Below are positions 55,331 through 64,000 of a stretch of 64,000 nt of DNA, piece after piece. Below the pieces are notes generated by a model. It was given only the letters and a program-made list of their open reading frames with translations, made no database searches and was not told the origin of the DNA. This DNA is from Platerodrilus igneus. Lineage: Eukaryota; Arthropoda; Insecta; Coleoptera; Lycidae. How positions within the stretch are numbered: the first letter of the stretch is position 1; the number at the start of each line of letters is the position of its first letter. A program made the translations under genes and the position numbers. The stretch covers positions 7,130,001 to 7,194,000 of the forward strand of contig JARFIW010000139.1 of assembly GCA_036346225.1 (NCBI GenBank). Direction: 5' to 3'.

Positions 55331-57449
55331 TTGTATTTTATCAGAAGAAACAATTTCGTGATAGAAATAAACGTTATTATCATTTAATTCGCTTTGAATT
55401 TATATTAAGAATATATTCAATTGTAACAAATACTTTAGATTTGTTCCAAGAACTGAACATCTCATAATAAGTTATAAACAAGTCACTTGTGTTGCCTAAT
55501 TCATAGGCGGTCTGTATACATTTTTAAGAATTACTAAATTAATATAGCGCTTGTGGAAAGTATCACGAGGTGACGCTTCAGACAGATCACCTGTTCGTTA
55601 ATATTCATAGTATCGGGAGGAACTAAGTCAATTTTTTGTGCAGGTACAACGGTAACAAGGCGTGTAAAGAGAAGATGTTGGCACTTATATGTGCCAGCTG
55701 GTGCTTAAGAGTCGTCATCTAAGTCGACGGAAGGTTCACAGTCGTCTTAGAGGGGGACCGGGATGTTAAAGTTTCCCCGGGCTCTATTAATACGGCCTAA
55801 GTATTCTATGAAGTAACAACGTGGTTACCTAACCTCAGTATCCATTAAGGGTGAGATAATAATTTTTTTAGTAATTCTTAAGCTAAAAGAACCTTTGACT
55901 TTGTAGCGCATCATTTGATTATGAAAGAATTTTTGTAACAGGAAGTGTTTGAGACCGCTCAGATGGTGTCGGTTTGGTAGAAAGGTATGATGTCATAATA
56001 TCATCCGTTATTTTCGGAAATCCCATAGGCAAGATTTGGCAGGCAAGATGAGGTCCTAAGCTTTTGGTTTAAAATTTTTTTGAAGCTGGAGTTTTACATG
56101 TACGAAAACAAGGTATTTAAAAACCTTATTGGCGTAAGAGTCGATTCCTGGCGAATGTTTGAATTTTTTTTGTGTCAGTTATAATTGGAGCTTTATTATC
56201 ACGATTATGAACTTTTGAAAATGCCCGTACAGTTATTAAAGATATTAAATTTTATGAGAGTATTATTATTGCATTTAGGATTTAATATAAAAGGTCGTAG
56301 AAATAACAACGCTCTAGTAATCGTGTCAGATTTTTTTGTTAAATGTTGAAATTTAGAAAGAAAAGGAAACCTTGCTCTTTCGAATTAAATCAAACTATTT
56401 TGTGAAACATGTGATATATGCAGGTAGCCTTATAAAAGTTAGTAAGGTTCACTTTCACTTCAATATGTCCATTTATAGTATGCTTGATAAATAGTAAATT
56501 AACTGTGTTATTCCACTACCATGTCAATCTGATAAATTTTGATATATATAATCTTTACGCTATTTGAATACATTTTTAAAGCCAATACTACGTGCGAGGT
56601 AGAATTTCACTATTTAAAGAGAAAATTTAAGAATCTTTATTCTACAGGAAAAGTTCGATTTTACTTTTGAATATCATACTTGTGATTTCGTTTTATATAT
56701 TGGAAAGAAAAAAAAGAATTACTTTAAATTATATTTTTGGTTCAAAGCAACAAGTCTTTTATTTATGAGTATTTAAAGTTAATGACATTACAATGTGAGA
56801 ATATAATTTTTAGGTAATAAAACGTGAGGGACACACAAGCAGAGTAATGTTTCAGAAGCAACGTAAGTGGCTTCATTCTGATATTCATTTATAGGTACAA
56901 CACTGTTGGTATGGTAGTTCCATGAGGTTAATTCATGTTTTTGTTGTAAGACGCAAACTGTGTGTTTTGAATAAATTGTATTGTGTTACATTTTTATCAG
57001 GATCACGCAGCAGAAGTCGAAGTACATACATTTGAGAGGTTTCCAGAGGTATTATTTTGTATAACTTGTATGTTTTTGATAGCCTGTGAGTCTCTGCATT
57101 TTCTCATAGGATACTTTTGTTCTTTTATAGCCCATATAGATGCGGTGGCGCTCAATCCCCCGTCCCTTTTTCCTTCCTGTGTATAGTTGCGTTTACCTTG
57201 CATCCACGTCCAATCTCATTGCTCACCCTTGGGGTAATTCCCAGACTAAGCCGTTAATATTCTGAAGTTCGTGATATAGGAAGCGATAACATCAATAAAA
57301 ATCGCCCCACTGACGCCCTACGTCAAAACAGTTGCCCTAGTGTGCATGACTCACCAAAAGAAAAAAAAATAGCAGCAGTACCAAGAAGAAAGATGAACTG
57401 AATATTGCTAGTACGAGTTATATTAATAACATAAATAAAAATTATGATC
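55331..57449. other. Non-coding interior of the second pogo element
   Basis: No gene recognised. Short frames at 56983-57203 on both strands lack motifs. Confidence 0.35.
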
Positions 57450-57533
57450 CGAAAATAACATTAAAATATATTTTTCTAAAAATTTGTGGTGCGTCTATCT
57501 TCCAGTGCGTCTTATAGTCCGTAAAATACGATA

Positions 57534-58117
57534 GTTTGTTTTACAATTGTGTGGTTCAATTTACGCATTTTTACTTTTACTATTGTTGGGTGTCATTTTG
57601 ACGCGTATTAAATTCCTCTTAGTAGCCTCATTATTTTAAATTTAATTTAAGCACATTGTTACGACGTCTACGTGACTTACTGCTAGGAATTGTACAGTTG
57701 GCTGTCAGCAATCGCCTGATGATCAAGGACTAGAAAGAGCGCAAATGGGGATGAAATATTGTTCCCGGGAAAGCTCCCGGTAGCGAACTAGACACTTTGT
57801 ACCTCTGCTTTGAAGTGTCAGGTTGTAAGTAGACCTTCCTTTAACTTTCAACTATCTCAGTGTTATAAAAGGTTACAATTTTTGTTAAATATGTCAATTT
57901 CTCATGTAGCATTATAATAAACTGAATTTATTAAACATTTAGTGATTTATTAATACGGATCTATATAGGAATATGTTAAAATGGTTTAACATTTCACCGT
58001 CTAATTGAAAGTAAGTTGCTATTAAATGAATAACAAGAATTTATAATACTCTGAAATTTGAATTATTTACTATTAACTTCTTCAGTAAAGATAAGGATTT
58101 TAATGTGTAGTACTTTT
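57534..58117. other. Interval without recognised features
   Basis: AT-rich; ends at a TA microsatellite. Confidence 0.35.
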
Positions 58118-58119
58118 GC

Positions 58120-58186
<67 letters not shown>
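58118..58186. repeat. (TA)n tract at left edge of TA-bounded copy 4
   Basis: About 68 bp of TA directly before TTATTGTGATAGGGTAGG. Confidence 0.95.
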
Positions 58187-58193
<7 letters not shown>

Positions 58194-60512
58194 GATAGGG
58201 TAGGCTTAGATAAGTGTAAATAGGCCAAGCATTTATGTATTTATAGGTGCCCTGTATATAGAAATCAATAATTTATTTAAAACGCGTCAACAATTAGATT
58301 GGGATTAAATTACAATTTATAATATAGGTTTAATTGGTATACGTTAACATAATACAAGGACAACAATTAAGATTGACAACAAGGTCGAAAATCGTGTACA
58401 AAGATTAATAGAATTAAAGCTTTTCAGGATAAAAATCAGTATAAGCAAGGTATATTTATTACGTACAACATAAGTTAAAAGCTTTTAACAAACGTTACAA
58501 GATTTAATATTGGAAAATACGTCAAGGAGTTCATAGAACCGAAGTTAGAGTAAATGCACAATTTTTGTAAAGCTAGTTTATGTTAAGATTATAATTCGAG
58601 GTATAATATGGTAATGGAAATTGCAAGGCTAACAGCAACGGTCGACTAGTTGAAAACAGATCAATAAAATTAACAGACAGACAGTATTTAATACGTAACA
58701 AACGCAGATGAAAGATATCAATCAGGTGTTTGAAGTGACAAACATTTTCAAGCGCGTGTCAGACAAGTATACTTTAAAAAGCAATAAGCGGGACAAAGAT
58801 GCTACATGTTTGTGGACGGTATCGATTTTTCAAGGCGCACAGAAAACAAGGGAGAATAATCGTGAACAATATGGTAATAGAGGGGCTACAAGCGAGACAG
58901 AAATCACGGGACAGAAAGCAGAAATAACATAGACACTTTGGGTAGAAATATAGACATGGCTGAGAAATGCTTTAATGAAAGTGCAGGGAGATAATTCGAT
59001 AAACGCGCACACGGTAGGCGTGATTGGATTTGCGTGAAGTTGATAGAAAGTGAAAATTTCAAAGAATATTTTAGATGGTTAAACAGTTTTTCGAATGAAG
59101 GGTTGGTATTGTGGATTTCTGAGTTTCGGACGACCATTGTGTGTTTACGTGCAGGTGAAATTTGTAGAACTGAGTGGCCGTTTGCAAGTTTTCAAAGAAT
59201 GTTTAACAAAAATACGTGCAACTGAAGTGGGGTTGTGGTTATATAAGCGCTGCTGGAGGCGGCATGCTCTTTCTTAATTTTACAAGTCTACAAGATCATC
59301 CTAGCTACTAACCACAGGACAAAGTGCAGTCCGACATTAGATTTAGAAGTGTTTTTATTCACGAATAGGTGCAATTTAATTTTAAAACGGAGTGAATCGT
59401 AGTAAATCGTTGTAATAATTAGAGCAGGATGACTCGTAAGTAGAGAATATTGGCATATTGAACGAGGGTGTTTGTTGCACATTGCGTGAAAGAGGAGGTG
59501 ATGTTTGGATCTGGAGCAGCAGGGATTGTTGATAATTTGGATGAACAACGAGTTCGAAATGGAACTGTTGTTCAAGATGGAAGGCATCTACGTGGAGTAA
59601 TCCGGGTACGTGGTCATTTTGGAGGGCATCTACAGAGGTGGTGATCAGAAAGCAGAATACTCCCCAGGTAACGATTTTTTTGGTTAAAACCGTTATGCTG
59701 GTTTTGATTTATTTAAACTGATAGTGATTTGAGTTTTATTTGGTGAAAATATCTATGAACTGAAAATTAGTTTATGGATATATGTAAAGGACAATTTTTT
59801 TTATTATAACTCTAAAGGTGTAAATGCTCGTATACTATTTTACTGATACAAGAGGTAAACGGGTCTTTTGATAATTTTGCAGTGCTAAAATTCGTGCACA
59901 GAAATATAAAAGGGTTTATACTGAGCTCACCATAGACCAGAGGAAATTAAATTAAGATTGCAGTATAGGCCCATCTACTTTAAACTAACATAATAAAATG
60001 TAGAGGAGCATAAAATCCGGAGGGGGAGGCATATGTAGTTGATTTCTTGTAAATTCCGAGTAGGGTTATAAAAAAGTGTTTAACGTAGATCCATATTGTA
60101 AATAAAAAGGTTGTATGCTTTGTAGAATTTTTTGTTTATTTTTTTATTATTAATTATAAATGTGTTGAGAGAATGAGTAGCTGTGGTATCTCTGAAGAAG
60201 CAGTGAGCAGAGCTAGCCGTGGAATGTCAGTTTGGAAAACATCTTCAAAAAGTACCAAACCAAAACATCTAGTAATCAAAGCTGGAATTCCAAAATTTAT
60301 TTAGGAGGGAAATTGGTGAAGTTTTTTTTTCTATTATTTTCAGCAAGTGGTATAGCAATCCAATTTGTAGGGCATGATTTCTACGATAGTACAGTGCATA
60401 TTTATGTCGACCCGATGGTGGAGGTTCATCCTAAGGTAAGTTCAGGGCATATTATGGACGCCTAACAAGTGGGGCACGATTTTAGGGCTTCCTTCCAGGC
60501 AAACCAGTGCAA
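58187..60512 (+). mobile_element. TA-bounded element family, copy 4 (about 2.3 kb)
   Basis: Starts TTATTGTGATAGGGTAGG after a TA tract. It shares GTAAATAGGCCAAGCATTTA and TATATAGAAATCAATAATTT with the start of copy 1. A TATA box TTATATAAGCGC lies at about 59240, about 1050 bp in. The 3' end GTGGGGCACGATTTTAG ... CCAGTGCAA is followed by ATATATATG. It contains AATAAA at about 60103. Short frames (58708-58932, 59034-59277, 60232-60465) show no motif and are probably chance. Confidence 0.6.
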
Positions 60513-60604
60513 TATATATGCAATGTGCAACGACAAGGTGGTAGTATTTTGGATATGAAGTCCAAGGAATAGAAGTTGGTGTGAAATACAAAAGTTTATT
60601 TTTA

Positions 60605-60655
60605 TTTTCTTAACGTTTCGGCGACCTTTTCGCCTTTATCAAAAGCATCTACAAA
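60605..60655 (-). ncRNA. Degenerate hammerhead-like motif
   Basis: Minus strand TTGATAA (60643-60637), stem II GGCG...CGCC, then GAAACGTTA (GAAA at 60619-60616). The core CTGATGA is changed at two positions, so cleavage is unlikely. Position at the 3' end of a Penelope-like element supports the identity. Confidence 0.5.
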
Positions 60656-61012
60656 TGTAAGCGTTGTAAATTAAAGCTAACATAGTAGATGAATAAGTCA
60701 CTCACCGTATAGAATTCATAATTGTCAGATTATTTTTTGAAAATGACAGATGATTATGGTGATTAACATAGTAATTAAAATAAATTAAAAAAAACTTGAA
60801 GAGAAGTCTCTTAAAATATTGTACGTTAAAAGTCGAGACGATGAAAGGTCGGTATGGTTGAAGATGATGTCGTAGGTGTGTTTCATGAACACGAAAACAA
60901 TATTGGTGTAATCTTAAGATGAAGGAGTTAATGTTGTGTATTGGATTTGAAGTGATTTGAGTTGTATAGAGTGGAATATAATCTGTGTGAGTCTTCTACA
61001 TCTTGTTTGTTG

Positions 61013-61513
61013 TTATTCTTGTTCTTTATTAATGTGGTATGATTCTAAAAAGATTCTTGTTTTGTAATGGGGCTCCTTGTCGAATATTTCGGCTTCTTCG
61101 TATGCGGGAGTATGTTTAGTTGCATACACATGTGTAGAAAGTGCACATTTGTTGAAACTGTGTTTACAGTCGCTTCGATGTTGGGTTAGACGACTTCTCA
61201 ACCACTGGGAAGTTTGGCTAATGTAAGAGGTCTGGCAACTGCAGACGATCTTGTAGATTAGGTTACTATCGAGTAATTTAGATGTAGGGTTCTTTACTTT
61301 GGTGAAAAAGTTCTGAATAGTATTGTTATATTCGAAGGCAACGGTAATGTCTGGTTGTTTGAGTACTTTAACCACCAATGGAGCTAGTCTTTGTATGAAT
61401 GGCAACTTTTTGTATATAATGGTATTTAGGTTATTGTTGTTGTTGTGTTCTGTTGATAAGTTGTTAGGATTGTGGTTGATTGTCAGAGTATTGGTGTAAA
61501 TGAGTTTACGCAA
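61013..61513 (-). pseudogene. Penelope-like GIY-YIG endonuclease, second element
   Basis: The 166-residue frame includes LPFIQRLAPLVVKVLKQPDI, then NLIYKIVCSCQTSYISQTSQ (the GIY...YIG pair appears as LIYKIVC..C...YISQT), WLRSRLTQHRSDCK, CALSTHVYATKHTPAYEEAE and a C-terminal LESYHI. Catalytic Arg (RSRLTQH) is present. The Gly of GIY and of YIG are replaced, so the nuclease may be inactive. Confidence 0.85.
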
Positions 61514-61559
61514 GTGTTGTTTGGGGTAGTAATTATTTAATAAAGTATTGAAGAAAATT

Positions 61560-61800
61560 CTCTTGTTTTTGTTTAAAAATTGTGGGTCAAAAATCTTCTG
61601 TGCCGACTTTATGTTTGAATGAATGGTTAGGGAAGAAATTTAGATATCTACTAGAATTGGTAGGTTTGGTATACCAGCCAAAAGATTAAAGAGTTGTTAG
61701 GTCTTCTGATGATTAGAGTATTGAGAAAAAGTAACCTTCCATTTATTTCTATTTCATTTGTGAATTGTAGATCTTCATTAAAGCTGTTGAACTGTTACTC
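61560..61800 (-). pseudogene. Penelope-like RT, C-terminal (thumb) part
   Basis: FNEDLQFTNEIEINGRLLFL (LQFT.E.E..G.LPFLD block), NTLIIRRPNNSLIF, and FDPQFLNKNKRIFFNTLLNN followed by YYPKQHLRKLIYTN. It connects to the nuclease frame at 61513. Confidence 0.75.
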
Positions 61801-62149
61801 ATTGCATTAACATTGATTATTGGTTAAGTTCGACGGAAGTCTGACGGCATATATTTCAAATACGCGGTGCGCGAGGAATTATTTTAAAGTAGACTAGGAC
61901 GGTACTTCGTACGTCATAGTAGTGGTTTGCGCATACGATCTGGGCACAGACAGTATAGGGTAGATCATAATTGCGACAATGGAAATAGACAAATGAAGTT
62001 TTGAAGCCGCAAAGTGGCTGTTTCGCTTTGAATCAAGTTAAGTAGTCTGCCGATAATCCATTGAATCTTCTATGTAGATTCCATGTCTTGCTTATCTTTG
62101 TTTTCTTTGACCTATATTAGACTATTAGTCGTTCATGGACATGTTCAGT

Positions 62150-62470
62150 AATAACCGATATGACGCTCTGAGAGCCAGACCAGAGATGACCCGTGATGTC
62201 ATGTCAGTAACACCAGGAAGCTTGTAGAAGTTTTCAATTATGACTTCGAAGGATGATAGCGTATCTTTGATGTGTGTAGCCGTTCTAGGTGGAAATTGCT
62301 AGCTTGAAGTATTATTTGAACTGATAGTTTGACTACGCAAATAGTGAGAATTTGCAGGGTGACGAAATTATAGGCTACGAATGTAATATAGGTTTAGTGG
62401 TTTTGGTGCCAGCGTTGAGTATTTATCCTGCGATTGCGCGATGTACTTATGAATTGGTACATTGTATTAC
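62150..62470 (-). pseudogene. Older duplicate of the Penelope-like RT N-terminal region
   Basis: Nucleotide match to 62950-63180: CTTCGAAGG.....TATCTTTGATGT.TGTAGCC, GAATTTGCAG against GAATTTACAG, GACGAAATTATAGG, and TATCCTGCGATTGCG against TTTCCTGGGATTGCA. No open frame left. Confidence 0.7.
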
Positions 62471-62534
62471 CGACTTTTAAATATCTATACCATAAAATGT
62501 ATACCATCTAAAGGGTAATACTTTGTTAACTGTT

Positions 62535-63310
62535 TTATCGACCATATAAACTTTCACCAAGAGTAGTGTAATAGAACATGACTATGGTTTCTTCGATATG
62601 GTAGGGTGGAGCTGAGCATATGATGTCATCGACGTACTTGACGAGGAATGTCATTTTATAAGGTAGTCGTGGAAGTACAGAGTCAAGTAGGGAGCGCATA
62701 ACGATCTGGGCAATGACAGGTGATATAGGGGAGCCCATAGATATGCCGAACAACTGGAGATAACAATCATGAAAAGCGAAATAGGTGTTGTTGAAGATCA
62801 AGTTAAAAGTACTTAGAAATAATCCATTGAAATCTTGCAGTGAGGTTCAATGCTGACCATTTTTCTTTGATGATATTGAGAATTAAGGTTAGTGGAATGT
62901 TCGTAAATAACGATGTTACGTCTAGAGAGACAAGAACGTAATTTTCGGGAAGTTTAAAGTTTTCGAATTTGTCTTCGAAGGTGAAACTATCTTTGATGTT
63001 GTAGCCTTCAGGTGGAAAAGCAGCTTGAAGTATTTTTGAAACGAAGGTAGCTACCAAATACGTGGGAGAATTTACAGACGAAATTATAGGTCTGAGAGTA
63101 AATATAGGTTTGTGGGTTTTTGGTAGCCGGTAGTATTTTCCTGGGATTGCATTACAGATGTACAGTTGTTTCTTTTCAATATCGTTTAACATTCCTTTAT
63201 TGTAGGAGCAACTTTATATGATCGTTGGCACGTTTTTGCGTTGTGAAGGTTGGATCTCGACGTAAGAGTTTGTAAGTTGTAGTATCAGATAACATATTAT
63301 AAGCCACCCT
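62535..63310 (-). pseudogene. Penelope-like reverse transcriptase, second element
   Basis: From about 63310: NMLSDTTTYKLLRRDPTFTT-like text, then YYRLPKTHKPIFTLRPIISS, VNSPTYLVATFVSKIL, YNIKDSFTFEDKF, KLPENYVLVSLDVTSLFTNI (first catalytic Asp), FHDCYLQLFGISMGSPISPV, LVKYVDDIICSAPP (YVDD). All Penelope RT blocks are present. One frame change at about 62802 and further breaks upstream. Confidence 0.9.
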
Positions 63311-63320
63311 TAATAACTCC

Positions 63321-64000
63321 TAAAGATTTGTAGTTTTTATTTTCAACGAAAACATGCCAATTTTAATTTCCAGAGTAATACTTCATTAATTTTATACTTC
63401 ACTCACTCAACCTCGGTTACCACCATTTCGAAAATTGCATCCGCTTAGATTGTGATACATCATTTTAAAAAAAACTCCATCCATTCAGCATATACGAGTT
63501 TAATTAGACGTATCCGTTAACGAATTAAAAAATAATAAGTTTCTAAAATTAGGAGAAAATGGATTTCAAGTAGGAAATTTAAAGTTTTTGATTAAACGCA
63601 CATCGCACGTCAAAAATTTTCTTCACTGTTTTAAAATGCAACATATTTTGAAAATGTAATATACCTTGTTTCCCTACCTTAACCGTAAGTGACACATACG
63701 TCACTGAGACGACCTTCTGTAAGTTACATTTACTAGGATGACTGTAAAGCGAGATGTAAATTTTTATTTACTTCTCTTGGGATGTAAGTGATTGTCATCC
63801 AAATGAAAGAAGCCATGATTACAAATCCATGATTACGGGTCTAAGCCTACATTAATAATTCTCTATTCTTATTTGAATTTTATACTTAATTTAAGGGCAT
63901 TTTAATGATTTTGAATTTAGAGGTAGGGAAAAAATAATATACATACCGCAGGACGTAAGGGATTTACGGTGCCTCGACATTTTGCAGTCCGAGCGAAGCG
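63321..64000. other. Right-edge interval with a possible minus-strand first exon
   Basis: Mostly non-coding. At the edge the minus strand has CAAAATGTCGAGGCACC from 63984, with ATG at 63980-63978 and two possible donors, CC|GTAAAT at 63967 and CG|GTATGT near 63946. Upstream DNA is outside the window. Confidence 0.2.

Larger units (their letters stand above)
54450..57531 (+). mobile_element. pogo/Tigger-type DNA transposon with long non-coding right half, 3.1 kb
   Basis: Left end TCGTATTTTTCAGACTATAA and right end (reverse strand) TCGTATTTTACGGACTATAA, both followed by GACGCA, are flanked by TA (54448-54449 and 57532-57533). This terminus type (GTATTTT..GGACTATAAG.CGCA) is familiar from pogo/Tigger families. 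The transposase occupies only 54505-55330. The remaining 2.1 kb shows no coding sense and may include further insertions. Confidence 0.88.
60575..63320 (-). mobile_element. Second Penelope-like element, degraded
   Basis: Minus strand: RT from about 63310 to 62535 and, after a disturbed stretch, 61800-61560; GIY-YIG nuclease 61513-61013; 3' region with hammerhead-like sequence to about 60575. The RT is of a different lineage from that at 49200. A second, more decayed copy of the RT N-terminal region lies at about 62150-62470, inside the disturbed stretch, so two copies are merged here. Confidence 0.8.

Noticed and set aside
57717..57745. Another hammerhead core (CTGATGA...GAAA)
   Set aside because: The sequence between the two words cannot form stem II and the place is not next to a Penelope 3' end.
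60232..60465. 77-residue frame MENIFKKY... as a gene
   Set aside because: No motif, lies in the 3' part of a non-coding repeated element, and the matching part of copy 3 has no such frame.

Overview
This window looks like repeat-dense DNA from an arthropod, most likely an insect. The evidence is its AT-richness, an errantivirus env with an AGTTA...TAACT LTR, an R1-clade-like LINE, RTE-clade LINEs, Penelope-like elements, mariner, pogo, Harbinger and hAT DNA transposons, and a protein family I remember as multi-copy in insects. The species cannot be told from the sequence. I found no intact cellular gene. Almost every coding stretch is a broken transposable-element gene, and the rest is AT-rich DNA without recognisable content.

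Layout. 1-5640: two broken Ty3/gypsy elements on the minus strand. The second carries a macro (ADP-ribose hydrolase-like) domain after its integrase tail, and a tRNA-derived SINE is inserted in that domain. 5646-12081: an R1-like LINE on the plus strand, split by a mariner-type element with about 470-bp inverted repeats (6481-11196). That mariner is itself split by a 2.4-kb insert (7400-9802) carrying a gene fragment with an apparent intron, flanked by a perfect 94-bp duplication. 12083-15308: an RTE LINE on the minus strand. 15534-16608: a non-autonomous hAT with an 8-bp target duplication and arrays of palindromic ATTCGATTAATCG-type words. 18406-23395: three separated pieces of one copy of an unnamed multi-copy insect protein family. 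24126-26391: a pogo/Tigger element whose transposase ends in a PHD-like zinc module. 29005-30509: errantivirus 3' LTR and partial env. 30850-31150: second SINE. 33080-37612: a Ty3 gag fragment cut by a second RTE copy, which holds a 476-bp solo LTR.

38098-47913: a Harbinger transposase split by an 8.5-kb block. The block holds three copies (plus, minus, plus) of a 1.6-2.2-kb element family with TTGCTGTGA-type ends, each bounded by (TA)n tracts, and a fold-back mariner sits in one of those tracts. A fourth copy lies at 58187-60512. 48775-50545: a Penelope-like element with an inverted partial copy and hammerhead-ribozyme cores at both outer ends. 50560-53136: an RTE LINE interrupted by a Ty3 gag-protease piece that begins with a 154-bp inverted repeat. 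54450-57531: a second pogo/Tigger element. 60575-63320: a second Penelope-like element.

The genes do not form a cellular pathway. The structure comes from repeated insertion of elements into elements, and several age orders can be read directly. The items I find most worth a second look are the (TA)n-bounded family, the 94-bp duplication with its gene cargo, the macro domain in a Ty3 element, and the multi-copy protein family. All translations were done by eye; no database search was run.
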